A stretch of 12,273 nucleotides of DNA, from assembly GCA_012797915.1 (NCBI GenBank), contig JAAZOE010000536.1, forward strand, positions 1 through 12,273, read 5' to 3'. Under the pieces are notes generated by a model, which was not told where the DNA came from, made no database searches, and saw only the letters and a list, made by a program, of their open reading frames with translations. The translations under genes and the position numbers were made by a program. This DNA is from Candidatus Zixiibacteriota bacterium. Lineage in GTDB: Bacteria > Zixibacteria > MSB-5A5 > GN15 > JAAZOE01. This document shows, one piece after another, positions 6,401-12,269 of the stretch (its first letter is position 1; each line of letters opens with the position of its first letter).

Positions 6401-7166
6401 CACGCAGGATGCCTATGGTTTTCGGTATCAGGTAATAAGCGAGTTTACGGTTAAATACGCCATTGGAACGCGTACGCGCGGCGAATAAACCGTACGTAAT
6501 TGTTTGCGCATACAAATCGGCGAACTGATCCGGTTCCAGATTGGAAATCAGATGCTTTTGAAAGGCTTCGTAGAATCCCAAAATCCTTTTGGCCCCTTCG
6601 GTTCTTGCTTCTCGGATTTCTTCCTTAATTACCTCGTCGCGCAAAAAGCGGGTGCGGATGGCCAATTCTTTGGCCAGGGATTCGGCGGTATAATTGGTCG
6701 GAAGCGAAAACTGTAGAAACCGTTCCAGCAAAGCCATGAATTCCGTCGCATGCTCGGCTGGCGGAATCGTCTTCAGTTTCGCCGGGATAAACGGTCGGGC
6801 AAGAAGTATCTGATCGATTCGCTTACCGTCGCGATAGAGTCTGAATTCATAGAAATTCGTAAGGATCAGATTGGGAAACGTGGCTAGATATCGTTCCAAT
6901 TGTTCGCTGTTTTCGATTTCATCCAGCTTTGCCTTAGGCGGTTTGGCTTCTATATATCCGACCTGTGAATGTTTGCCGTCCCAAACGCGGAAATCAGGGT
7001 TGCCTGCCTCGGTCTTTTTCGGCAGCGTTGTTATGTGGATCTTCTTGCGTCTCTTGATGTTGGAATATTCTTCGATTAAATCTTTTAACGCACCGTAATA
7101 CGATTCCTCGCGAGCGTCCCCGCGCTTGGTAATGCTGGCGATTTCTTTGATATACTTATCAATCAT
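3444..7166 (-). CDS. Single-chain restriction-modification enzyme (N6-adenine methylase plus nuclease) carrying an in-frame DUF559 insertion
   Basis: A 1240-residue bifunctional defence enzyme, read from the ATG at 7166. The N-terminus has a PD-(D/E)XK nuclease motif (NPDF with D58, then E73 and K75 in IEAK). A helical connector follows. The gamma-type N6-adenine methylase core has YYTP at 324-327, a variant motif I at 359-369 (VLDPAGGTLTF) and motif IV NPPY at 482-485. The region after about 690 should hold the target-recognition domain, and the conserved PEDIFHYIY block is at about 1073. No helicase motifs are seen, so it is closer to type IIG/IIL enzymes than to helicase-bearing type ISP ones. 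Residues about 908-1068 are a foreign DUF559 segment (described separately). Without it the protein is 1079 residues, a normal length for such enzymes. The gene is visibly more AT-rich than its neighbours (hand count of one 60-base line: 26 G+C at 6541-6600 against 35 at 2341-2400), which suggests horizontal acquisition. There is no separate specificity or methylase gene. Confidence 0.9.
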   Translation of the reverse strand: MIDKYIKEIASITKRGDAREESYYGALKDLIEEYSNIKRRKKIHITTLPKKTEAGNPDFRVWDGKHSQVGYIEAKPPKAKLDEIENSEQLERYLATFPNLILTNFYEFRLYRDGKRIDQILLARPFIPAKLKTIPPAEHATEFMALLERFLQFSLPTNYTAESLAKELAIRTRFLRDEVIKEEIREARTEGAKRILGFYEAFQKHLISNLEPDQFADLYAQTITYGLFAARTRSNGVFNRKLAYYLIPKTIGILRDIFHFVSFGLSENMEATVDDIAEVLAVADVNNVLHEYFEKGRGSDPIFHFYETFLAAYNPKERERRGVYYTPEPVVSYIVRSLNIILKDTFGKQDGFADQSVTVLDPAGGTLTFLAHAAKVAVDEYVAKYGPGAKSKFIRDHILQHFFAFELMMAPYAAGHLKMGYLLEELGHKLTGEERFQYYLTNTLEMEELEQTSLPGMASLSEESHLAGRVKKERPILVILGNPPYSGISANASERGVYKPKGEKYVKGYEIKARTEQVRTYFDLVPIETTAKKGMTVKQKTWIGQLIEQYKIIDGGWFGERKHWLHDDYVKFIRFAQWKIDQIGEGVIGFITNHAYLDNPTFRGMRQSMMNSFDEIYILNLHGNSIKKEKAPDGSKDENVFDIRQGVAIVLLIKHRSRRRKCRIQFAEIWGTRENKYGILLSHDFCQIRHTIIQPKPPFYFFIPKENKYEEEYDKYLPIMRIVPVNSVGIVTARDSFAIDFALPPLISRITQFRNLGLDDEFVRATFGLKDTSTFKLSKFRRRSSNDIEWKRRFQDILYRPFDTRVIFYSKDLVERPLLDVMRHMLQPNIALCIGRAGQVVGTEHEWNIVFCSAQIEDFNLFYRGGNVNFPLYLYPDTDKHDLFSQHQAGGRIPNIAPKLIDALNAAYLPSPPAPLPEGEGGGTRAGRQNAHEANAPRKLPEYLLELCRQFRKQPTETEAMLWTCLRNRQLHGYKFRRQHPIGRYVADFYCDELRLVIEVDGGIHMKRDQKAYDNARQESLEDQGYTVVRVKATEIKRNPAQVLKRLIPSSLSPLPLGEGSGVRGNATPGVLPEDIFHYIYAILYSNAYRRKYAEFLKTDFPRIPFTKDHLLFQKLAEKGAELVGLHLLKSAELAKPASKCEGPGDLKIAKVTFDARQKRVYINPDKWFSSVSPDVWEYHIGGYQVSDKWLKDRKGRELTSEEVATYINVMTAISKTISIQQSLDDLFSEVEKTLLEIKL
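3963..3972. repeat. Left direct repeat (putative target-site duplication) of the DUF559 element
   Basis: CGTCGCATTT directly abuts the left inverted repeat. It matches CGCCGCATTT at 4446-4455 in 9 of 10 positions. On the coding strand the two copies encode Asn-Ala-Thr and Asn-Ala-Ala. Confidence 0.65.
3973..4009. repeat. Left terminal inverted repeat of the DUF559 element
   Basis: This 37-base repeat matches the reverse complement of 4404-4440 at 34 positions; the three differences are adjacent (3984-3986). Its inner 23 bases (3987-4009) are a perfect hairpin, CCCCTCTCCC with GGGAGAGGGG around AGA. On the coding strand it reads PLPLGEGSGVRG. Repeats of this CTCTCCCAGAGGGAGAG type recur in many bacterial genomes (recalled knowledge). 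Confidence 0.85.
4404..4440. repeat. Right terminal inverted repeat of the DUF559 element
   Basis: This is the inverted partner of 3973-4009. The hairpin occupies 4404-4426 with a TCT loop. On the coding strand it reads SPPAPLPEGEG, entering the element from the host reading frame. Five bases (AGATA, 4441-4445) separate it from the right direct repeat, while the left side has no such spacer. Confidence 0.85.
4446..4455. repeat. Right direct repeat (putative target-site duplication) of the DUF559 element
   Basis: CGCCGCATTT is the 9/10 match to 3963-3972. It is the side that joins host sequence encoding KLIDAL. The one mismatch could be a mutation after insertion. Confidence 0.65.
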
Positions 7167-7175
7167 GGTTCTCTT

Positions 7176-7205
7176 AATATAGACGCGCCTTTAATGGGCG
7201 GTCAA
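7176..7205 (-). promoter_or_regulatory. Sigma70-like promoter of the restriction-modification gene
   Basis: Read on the minus strand: TTGACC at 7205-7200, an 18-base spacer, then TATATT at 7181-7176. Only nine bases separate the -10 box from the ATG at 7166. Transcription would therefore begin within a few bases of the start codon, giving a leaderless or nearly leaderless mRNA. The AAGAGA in that gap is a weak Shine-Dalgarno alternative. Confidence 0.55.
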
Positions 7206-7212
7206 GAGAATA

Positions 7213-7235
7213 GTCGGGAGCACAGGGCTCCCGAC
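7213..7235. repeat. Extragenic palindrome upstream of the restriction-modification gene
   Basis: GTCGGGAGC (7213-7221) and GCTCCCGAC (7227-7235) form a perfect 9-bp stem with an ACAGG loop, flanked by TA on the left and CTA on the right. It lies a few bases upstream of the promoter -35 box. It is a typical extragenic palindromic repeat in form. Confidence 0.65.
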
Positions 7236-7440
7236 CTACAGGAATTCTCGCAGCGCGAACGCGTCCGGCACGGGCGGGCCGCGCACGCATCCCCCTCTCT
7301 TTACTACCATCACATCTTTACTTGCCTGGCCAGGATGTGATTGCGGAATCCCCCCTCCATCTGTATGCTTCAGTGGATCGCGGGCACGGACGATCGGAGA
7401 AGAGGTGGGCAACTAATACTATGGGGCCCCCTGTTTTTAA

Positions 7441-7561
7441 GCAAACGAACCCATTTTGAATGCCGCCAAATCAGCGTATCCGGTTGATAGATAAATTGTT
7501 CGCGCCTCCCGACCATTCGGCGAGTCGAGCCAAAAATTGGGTTCGTCTTGGGTTTGTTTGC
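7441..7561. repeat. 121-bp element with inverted terminal repeats (MITE-like)
   Basis: GCAAACGAACCCA at 7441-7453 matches the reverse complement of TGGGTTTGTTTGC at 7549-7561 in 12 of 13 positions. A second partial inverted copy, CAAAAATTGGGTTC (7531-7544), also pairs with the left end GAACCCATTTTG. It has no coding capacity of its own that I trust. The structure fits a small non-autonomous element, but no target-site duplication was confirmed. Confidence 0.45.
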
Positions 7562-7629
7562 GGATATACGGCCGATTTTTCGCGGCGCACACGGGTCCGC
7601 CGTAAATCGGACGGGGCACGCAAAGATCG

Positions 7630-7712
7630 GGCAGATGTGGACATCTGCCGCGCACGGAATTACGGGCAGGTCATCCGCCTGCGGCGGACCTTCGGCGGAT
7701 CAAGACCTGCCC
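7630..7712 (-). repeat. Two adjacent hairpins downstream of the malic enzyme gene, possible terminator
   Basis: GGCAGATG and CATCTGCC (7630-7649) form an 8-bp stem with a TGGA loop. Then GGGCAGGTC (7664-7672) and GACCTGCCC (7704-7712) form a 9-bp outer stem around an inner 7-bp stem, ATCCGCC (7673-7679) with GGCGGAT (7694-7700). The large hairpin begins 20 bases past the malic enzyme stop codon. It lacks a T-run, so it could be a structural 3' end or simply an extragenic repeat. Confidence 0.55.
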
Positions 7713-7731
7713 GAACACCAATCGCCCCGCA

Positions 7732-9456
7732 TCAATCCAGTTTGACGCGACGGTAGGGATAATAGTGCGGTTCCCACATGGCGTCGCGAATCAGCTTGGC
7801 CAGATGCTCATCGCTGGCAATCATCCCATAGCCGTCCTCGCGCGCCTGCTTGGCCACGGCCAACGCCACCGTGAACGACACGTCGCGGATATTGGTCAAC
7901 TCCGGCAGAAGCATCCCCTTGGCCCGCTGTTCGGCGGTGACCATCGACGACACCGCGCAGCTGGCGGCGTGGAACATCCGGTGCGTGATGCGGGTCGCCT
8001 GGCAGACGATGGCGCCCAGCCCCATGCCGGGGAACATGTACAGGTTGTTGCACTGCGAAGTGACCATCATCTTGCCGTCGGGGCCGGCAAACGGCGCATA
8101 CGGCGAACCGGTCGCGACCAGCGCTCGGCCATTGGTCGCCTTCATGACGGCCTCCGGCGTGGTCTCGCTTCGGTTGGTCGGATTGGACAAGGCCAGGATG
8201 ATCGGGCGGTCGGTGTTTTCACCCATCGTCTTGAGGATGTTCTCATCGAACGCCCCGGCCTGCGTGGACAGGCCGATCAGAATCGTGATCTTGCCGTGCT
8301 TGACGACTTCGGCCAGAGACGGAGATCGGTCTTTCGACACCGGCCAGTCGGCAATGACGGATTTGGGCTGGACGAAGTTGGCCTGGTAATCCTCGGCCTT
8401 CATCCCTTCCACCAGCAGGCCGTTGATGTCGATCGGATAGATTCGCCGACGGGCCTCCTCGATCGGCACGCCGCCCTGCTCGTGCATCATGGTCACGATG
8501 GCGTTGGCCACGCCGCTTCCGGCCTGGCCGAAGCCATAGATGGCGATGCGGTCATCGGCCAGCGAGCGGTTGCGGATCGATGCCGCCGTACAGAGGGCCG
8601 CGGCGGCGGTAGCGCCGGTCCCCTGGATGTCATCGTTGAAGCTGAGGATGCGGTTTTTGTACCGTTCCAGAAGCGGGAAGGCATGCTGACGGCCGAAATC
8701 CTCCCATTGCAGAAGGGCGCGCGGGAAGACCCGCCGGACCCCCTGCACGAAACGCTCGATGAGGTCGTAATACGCCTGGCCGGTCAGACGGGGCTGGCGG
8801 ATGCCGATGTAGAGGGGATCGTTGAGCAGGCGTTCGTTGTTGGTGCCGACGTCGATGCAGACCGGCAGAGTCGAGGCGGGATGAATCCCGGCGGCGGCGA
8901 CATAAAGGGCGATCTTACCGACCGGAATCCCCATGCCGTCGGCCCCCAGGTCGCCGAGTCCCAGTATCCGTTCGCCGTCGGTGGCGACCATCAGGGAGAT
9001 GTTCGGCAGGCCGGTGTTTTCGAGGATTTTTTCGATGTTGCCGACGGTGTTGGGAGTCACATAGATGCCGCGGTAGCGGCGGATGATGTGCGACATCTCC
9101 AGGCAGGCCTGGCCGACGGTCGGCGTGTAGACGACCGGCAGCATCTTTTCGATGTTGCGGGTCAGGACGGTGTAAAACAGCGTTTCATTGCGATCCAAAA
9201 GACTCAGCAGGGTGACATACCGGCCGAGATCGGTCGTTTTCACGGCGTAATTGCCGAGGGTGCGCTGCACCTGCAAATCGAGGTCGCCGACGCTGTCGGC
9301 CATGAGGCCGGTGAGATCGAATTCCGCCCGTTCGGCCAGGGGAAAGGCGTATCCTTTATTAAGGAGTGGATCCGCCAGAAGCGCCGACCCGGTCAGCGGC
9401 ACGGCATAGTAGATTTCGTGGGTCAGCGGGTCCACCCGCATTTCAAAACGTTTCAT
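7732..9456 (-). CDS. maeA: NAD-type malic enzyme (oxaloacetate-decarboxylating malate dehydrogenase)
   Basis: Oxidatively decarboxylates malate to pyruvate and CO2, linking the TCA cycle to pyruvate; cytosolic, needs a divalent metal. The 574 residues match the large, eukaryote/SfcA-type malic enzymes (E. coli MaeA about 565). Visible catalytic and metal residues are Y110 in YTPTVGQACLE, K181 in GIPVGKIALY, E252-D253 in QWEDFG, and D276 in NDDIQGTG. Their spacing is the same as in human mitochondrial malic enzyme. The dinucleotide-binding loop GFGQAGSG is at 308-315, and ALSNPTNRSE lies near residue 435. Coenzyme choice (NAD or NADP) cannot be settled by eye. The start at 9456 follows a GGAG seven bases upstream on the minus strand. 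A possible weak promoter (TTGCCA, 15-base spacer, TATACC) lies about 60 bases further up. It stands alone, divergent from the DUF2884-like gene. Confidence 0.95.
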   Translation of the reverse strand: MKRFEMRVDPLTHEIYYAVPLTGSALLADPLLNKGYAFPLAERAEFDLTGLMADSVGDLDLQVQRTLGNYAVKTTDLGRYVTLLSLLDRNETLFYTVLTRNIEKMLPVVYTPTVGQACLEMSHIIRRYRGIYVTPNTVGNIEKILENTGLPNISLMVATDGERILGLGDLGADGMGIPVGKIALYVAAAGIHPASTLPVCIDVGTNNERLLNDPLYIGIRQPRLTGQAYYDLIERFVQGVRRVFPRALLQWEDFGRQHAFPLLERYKNRILSFNDDIQGTGATAAAALCTAASIRNRSLADDRIAIYGFGQAGSGVANAIVTMMHEQGGVPIEEARRRIYPIDINGLLVEGMKAEDYQANFVQPKSVIADWPVSKDRSPSLAEVVKHGKITILIGLSTQAGAFDENILKTMGENTDRPIILALSNPTNRSETTPEAVMKATNGRALVATGSPYAPFAGPDGKMMVTSQCNNLYMFPGMGLGAIVCQATRITHRMFHAASCAVSSMVTAEQRAKGMLLPELTNIRDVSFTVALAVAKQAREDGYGMIASDEHLAKLIRDAMWEPHYYPYRRVKLD

Positions 9457-9787
9457 ATCATGGCTCCAATCGTTTCCTGTCGGGCGGATTATTCCTAGCC
9501 CAATCGGGCGGCAAGGTATAGCCCGGGGGGCGCTCTGGCAAGTGTTTTGGAGAAAAACCTCCGCGTTGACGGATGCGGAGGAAAGAGATGTGTTCCGACA
9601 GAATCGGGCGGACGGGGCCGCGCGTGTAATGCGCTCCGGGATAGGGGGTTATGGCCGCCGGCCGGAACCGTAATCGGTTTCCATTGCGGTCGATTCATAA
9701 CGTCAACGGTGGTTTGGAGCAACCTTCGCCGGAGAAATCGCGTCATACAGGTAGGTAAAAGCCTTCCCAAGGCAATGAGGAGATAAC
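9457..9787. other. Divergent intergenic region between malic enzyme and the DUF2884-like gene
   Basis: This 331-base stretch separates two genes pointing away from each other and must hold both promoters. A terminator-like hairpin for the minus strand lies at 9553-9581. A small hairpin, GCCTT with AAGGC (9761-9773), stands just before the ribosome-binding site of the plus-strand gene. I see no near-consensus promoter and no convincing small gene. Confidence 0.5.
9553..9581 (-). terminator. Terminator-like hairpin in the malic enzyme upstream region
   Basis: On the minus strand, CCTCCGC (9581-9575) pairs with GCGGAGG (9564-9558) over a 10-base loop, followed by TTTTT (9557-9553). This is an intrinsic-terminator shape about 100 bases before the malic enzyme start. 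No minus-strand gene ends just upstream of it, so it may cut off antisense transcription or be an attenuator in a leader RNA. Confidence 0.45.
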
Positions 9788-10372
9788 ATGAAAGCGGTAT
9801 TGATCGGTTTGGCGGCGATCTGTTTGTTGGCCCTTCCCGCATCCGGCGAGCGGCACAAGTACAGCGACCGTCACTGCGTCACGATCGACAGTCATTCCTC
9901 GGTCGACGGCATGAATCTGAATATCCACGATGGGGAACTCATTTTCACGCCGACGGATGAGGATATCGACGAGGAAGTCCGAATCACCGAGAAGCACGAA
10001 CTATTCATCAACGACCATCGGGTGAAACTCGATGCCGAACAGCAGAAACTGGTCGACGAGTATTACGAACAGATGATGGCGCTGATCGATTCGGCGAAGA
10101 AAATCGGCCTCGAGGGAGCCAAGGTGGGAGTGGATGGAGCCGCCCTGGGGGTCAAGGCGGTGGCCAGCGTGTTCAAGCTTCTGTCACCGGATTATGACAC
10201 CGAGGACCTGGAACGGGAGATGGAGAAGGAAGCGGCCAAGATCGAGGCGAAGGCGGCCAAGCTGGAAGTCGAGGCCGAGGAGATCGAGGATCAGGCCGAC
10301 GAGCTGGAAGATCTCCACGATGATCTGTGTGACGAGGTACCGGAGTTGGACAAGCTCGACTGGTTCCGGTAA
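9788..10372 (+). CDS. Exported DUF2884 (YggN)-like protein with acidic coiled-coil C-terminus
   Basis: Function unknown. The 194 residues begin with a clear signal peptide (MKAVLIGLAAICLLALPASG, cleavage likely near residue 20), so the protein is periplasmic or exported. The middle part, MNLNIHDGELIF (42-53) and ELFINDHRVKLDAEQQKLVDEYYEQM (71-96, read here as two adjoining motifs), resembles the DUF2884/YggN family pattern. A segment around 106-132 (GLEGAKVGVDGAA and LGVKAV) is small-residue rich. Residues about 138-182 are a highly charged, Glu-rich predicted coiled coil. Two cysteines in the mature part, C30 and C181, could form a disulphide. The start is fixed by a strong GAGGAG five bases before the ATG. 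The DUF2884 match is by recalled pattern and is less sure than the signal peptide. Confidence 0.75.
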   Translation: MKAVLIGLAAICLLALPASGERHKYSDRHCVTIDSHSSVDGMNLNIHDGELIFTPTDEDIDEEVRITEKHELFINDHRVKLDAEQQKLVDEYYEQMMALIDSAKKIGLEGAKVGVDGAALGVKAVASVFKLLSPDYDTEDLEREMEKEAAKIEAKAAKLEVEAEEIEDQADELEDLHDDLCDEVPELDKLDWFR

Positions 10373-10775
10373 CTCTCGACGGCCATGACTGATTTTCGCC
10401 ATGAGGCCCTTCAAGCGGATCGTATGGCGGCCAACTCCGCAGCGCTCCATCACCGGGCGAACCATAACTCTCTTGCTTGAAAGCGTACCATCCGTATCCG
10501 GCCGGGCGGTGAACCGCCTCCCGGGGGTATCGCCATCCGCCGGAGGCCGGGGTCTGTCCGGGGCAGGGTGCGGCGCGTCACTGGACGAAAGGAAATCGTA
10601 CCGAATAAACGACCGGTCATCGGGTATAAGAGAAAACCGGTGTCGCCCGGCCCCGGCCGGGGCGGCCCGGCAACCGATGGAGGTTCAATTCGGGGCGTCC
10701 TCCGGACCGCAGGGCGGGCGAAAAAAGTTTGAAAGCCGTCGGTCAATTCTGTATACTGTTAGCCAGGGACAAGGG
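10373..10775 (+). other. GC-rich intergenic region before the FG-GAP protein gene
   Basis: No gene is supported across these 403 bases. The frame is open into the downstream gene from 10401, but the predicted extension is basic, low in family signal and ahead of a good promoter and signal peptide. Weak hairpins are visible, for example GGCGG with CCGCC around TGAA (10505-10518) and a GCCCCGG/CCGGGGC self-complementary block near 10654-10668. No T-run makes a clear terminator for the upstream gene. No known riboswitch was recognised. Confidence 0.5.
10729..10757 (+). promoter_or_regulatory. Near-consensus sigma70 promoter of the FG-GAP protein gene
   Basis: TTGAAA at 10729-10734, a 17-base spacer and TATACT at 10752-10757. 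This is the best promoter match noticed in the window. Initiation near 10764 would leave a leader of only about 11-12 bases, just enough to include the AGGGA ribosome-binding site at 10765-10769. It supports the start codon at 10776 and argues against the longer upstream frame. Confidence 0.7.
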
Positions 10776-12269
10776 ATGGAACGATCGAAGCGAACTGAAT
10801 CTGTCGGCCGTACGGTCCTCAGGGTGATGGCGGGACTATTTCTGGTCGGGGCGGTTTCCGTCTTTGCGGCCGGCGACGATTTCTTCTCACGGCAGGATAT
10901 CGATGTGACCGGGCAGGTTTTGGGGTGCCGGGTCGGTGACTGCAATGGCGACGGCAAGAGCGATGTCATCCTGATTGTCGATGAAAACAACGGCCAGCGG
11001 GTGGCGAAGGTGTACCTCCAGCGCGAGGGGGATCGGTTTCCTCCGACGGCCGGGCAGATCCTGCCGCTATCCGCTTCGACCAATCTTGTTCAGATGGCCG
11101 ATCTCGACGGCGACGGCCGGGCAGAGGTCGTGACGGTCGACCGCCAGGGATTGTGGGTTTACCGATCGGACGGCCAGCAACTGTTGCCATCCACTCAGCC
11201 GGCGGTGGCGGCGGCGACCATTTTCGCCGGGGGGATCGAGCGGTCCATTCTGCCGCAGGAATTCATCCGGGTAGTCGGCGGACGGCCGGTGGCGATGGTG
11301 CCGACAGCCGAAGGTTTCAGCCTATGGGAGTACCGCCAGGGGAAATTCCAGACACTGGGGCAGATCAGCGTGAATCATATGGTTTTTCAGGATGAACGCC
11401 CGGCCAAGCAGTTCGGCAATCAGGCCGGCGGATTCGCCATGTCGTTGCCGGAGGCATCGAGTGGCGACGCCAACGGCGATCAGCGTGATGACCTCTACCT
11501 GTTGTGGCCCGACCGGCTGGCGATTTTTCTTCAAAACGGTTCCGGGGGATTCGACAATCCACCGAAGACGTTCCTGCGATTCCAGAGGACGGAGGGGGAT
11601 TTCTGCCAGGCGCAGTTGGCCGATTTCGACCGTGACGGCCGTCAGGATTTGATTTGCAGCCGGTCGCTGGGGGGGGTCTCCGGCGCCCATACGGAAATAG
11701 ACTTTTATCCCGCCGACCGTCTGGCGCAGGGGGATTCGGAGGGGAGCCAGCACGTGACCCTGACCGATGCCTGCGGCAATCTGCTGGTGGATAATCTCGA
11801 CCGTACCGGCGGGTTGGAGCTGATTGTCCCGGCCATCGAGCTGGGGATCATATCCACGGTCAAGACCATGATCACCGGCAAGACCGATTTTCATCTGCTG
11901 GTCTATCCCATCGACAACCTCGGCCGTCCGGCCAGGGAACCGGCGGTCAGGCGGAAATTGTCCTGCCGGCCCAGCTTCGACCAGGCCAATCCGACCGCCT
12001 CCATCCGAGTGGAGCTGTCGGGGGATTACGATGGCGACGGCCTGCCGGATGTGGCTTTTGCCGACGGCAACGGACAATTATCCTTTTACCGGGGAGCTCC
12101 CGGTGAATATATTCAGACGAAGGCCTCGCTGGTGCTGGATATGCCCGATCCCGATCGGCTCCAGGTGGCCTCGCTCAACGGCGATGGCCGCTCCGACCTG
12201 ATCGTCATCCATCGGGCCAACGCCGGCAGTTGCCGAGTGACCCTGCTGGTCACCGCACGGATCAGTTAA
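10776..12269 (+). CDS. Exported FG-GAP/VCBS-repeat protein with six calcium-binding-like motifs
   Basis: Function unknown; probably a secreted or surface beta-propeller protein. The 497 residues start at the ATG at 10776, six bases after AGGGA. The N-terminus has a basic region and a hydrophobic core (VMAGLFLVGAVSVFAAG, 17-33), a signal peptide with cleavage likely near residue 32. Calcium-binding DxDxDG-type motifs, typical of FG-GAP/VCBS blades, lie at 55 (DCNGDGKSD), 109 (DLDGDGRAE), 231 (DANGDQRDD), 283 (DFDRDGRQD), 417 (DYDGDGLPD) and 468 (LNGDGRSD). A degenerate one is near 339. The even spread fits a propeller of six or seven blades. No C-terminal sorting domain or membrane anchor is seen. 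Separate promoter; not obviously linked to the preceding exported gene. Confidence 0.88.
   Translation: MERSKRTESVGRTVLRVMAGLFLVGAVSVFAAGDDFFSRQDIDVTGQVLGCRVGDCNGDGKSDVILIVDENNGQRVAKVYLQREGDRFPPTAGQILPLSASTNLVQMADLDGDGRAEVVTVDRQGLWVYRSDGQQLLPSTQPAVAAATIFAGGIERSILPQEFIRVVGGRPVAMVPTAEGFSLWEYRQGKFQTLGQISVNHMVFQDERPAKQFGNQAGGFAMSLPEASSGDANGDQRDDLYLLWPDRLAIFLQNGSGGFDNPPKTFLRFQRTEGDFCQAQLADFDRDGRQDLICSRSLGGVSGAHTEIDFYPADRLAQGDSEGSQHVTLTDACGNLLVDNLDRTGGLELIVPAIELGIISTVKTMITGKTDFHLLVYPIDNLGRPAREPAVRRKLSCRPSFDQANPTASIRVELSGDYDGDGLPDVAFADGNGQLSFYRGAPGEYIQTKASLVLDMPDPDRLQVASLNGDGRSDLIVIHRANAGSCRVTLLVTARIS

Larger units (their letters stand above)
7167..7731. other. Non-coding stretch of about 565 bases between the restriction-modification and malic enzyme genes
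   Basis: No convincing gene is seen. Short open frames here cross palindromes and show no family motif. The stretch holds the restriction-modification promoter and hairpin at its left. At 7309-7341 a perfect 8-bp inverted repeat, ATCACATC with GATGTGAT, spans a 17-base loop. A 121-base element with inverted ends lies at 7441-7561, and two hairpins at 7630-7712. The remaining sequence, about 7242-7308 and 7342-7440, shows nothing recognisable. Confidence 0.6.

Noticed and set aside
7480..7570. tRNA-like GGGTTCG strings
   Set aside because: No T-arm, anticodon arm and acceptor stem could be arranged around them; they belong to the inverted-repeat element.
7437..7655. A 72-codon minus-strand open frame in the gap before malic enzyme
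   Set aside because: It crosses the 7441-7561 inverted-repeat element and part of the 7630-7649 hairpin, has no clear ribosome-binding site and shows no domain. The repeat explains the sequence better than a gene does.
7732..9498. A 577-codon plus-strand open frame opposite malic enzyme
   Set aside because: It is a long antisense shadow of a clearly recognised malic enzyme gene. The translation is rich in Arg, Gly and His with no family signal, as expected from GC-rich third positions.
10600..10728. Possible riboswitch or structured RNA before the FG-GAP gene
   Set aside because: GC-rich self-complementary blocks exist, but no known riboswitch core was matched, and the promoter at 10729-10757 lies downstream, so this region would not be in that gene's mRNA.
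10401..10775. N-terminal extension of the FG-GAP protein frame
   Set aside because: The extension has no recognisable domain. A good promoter, an AGGGA ribosome-binding site and a signal peptide all point to the start at 10776.
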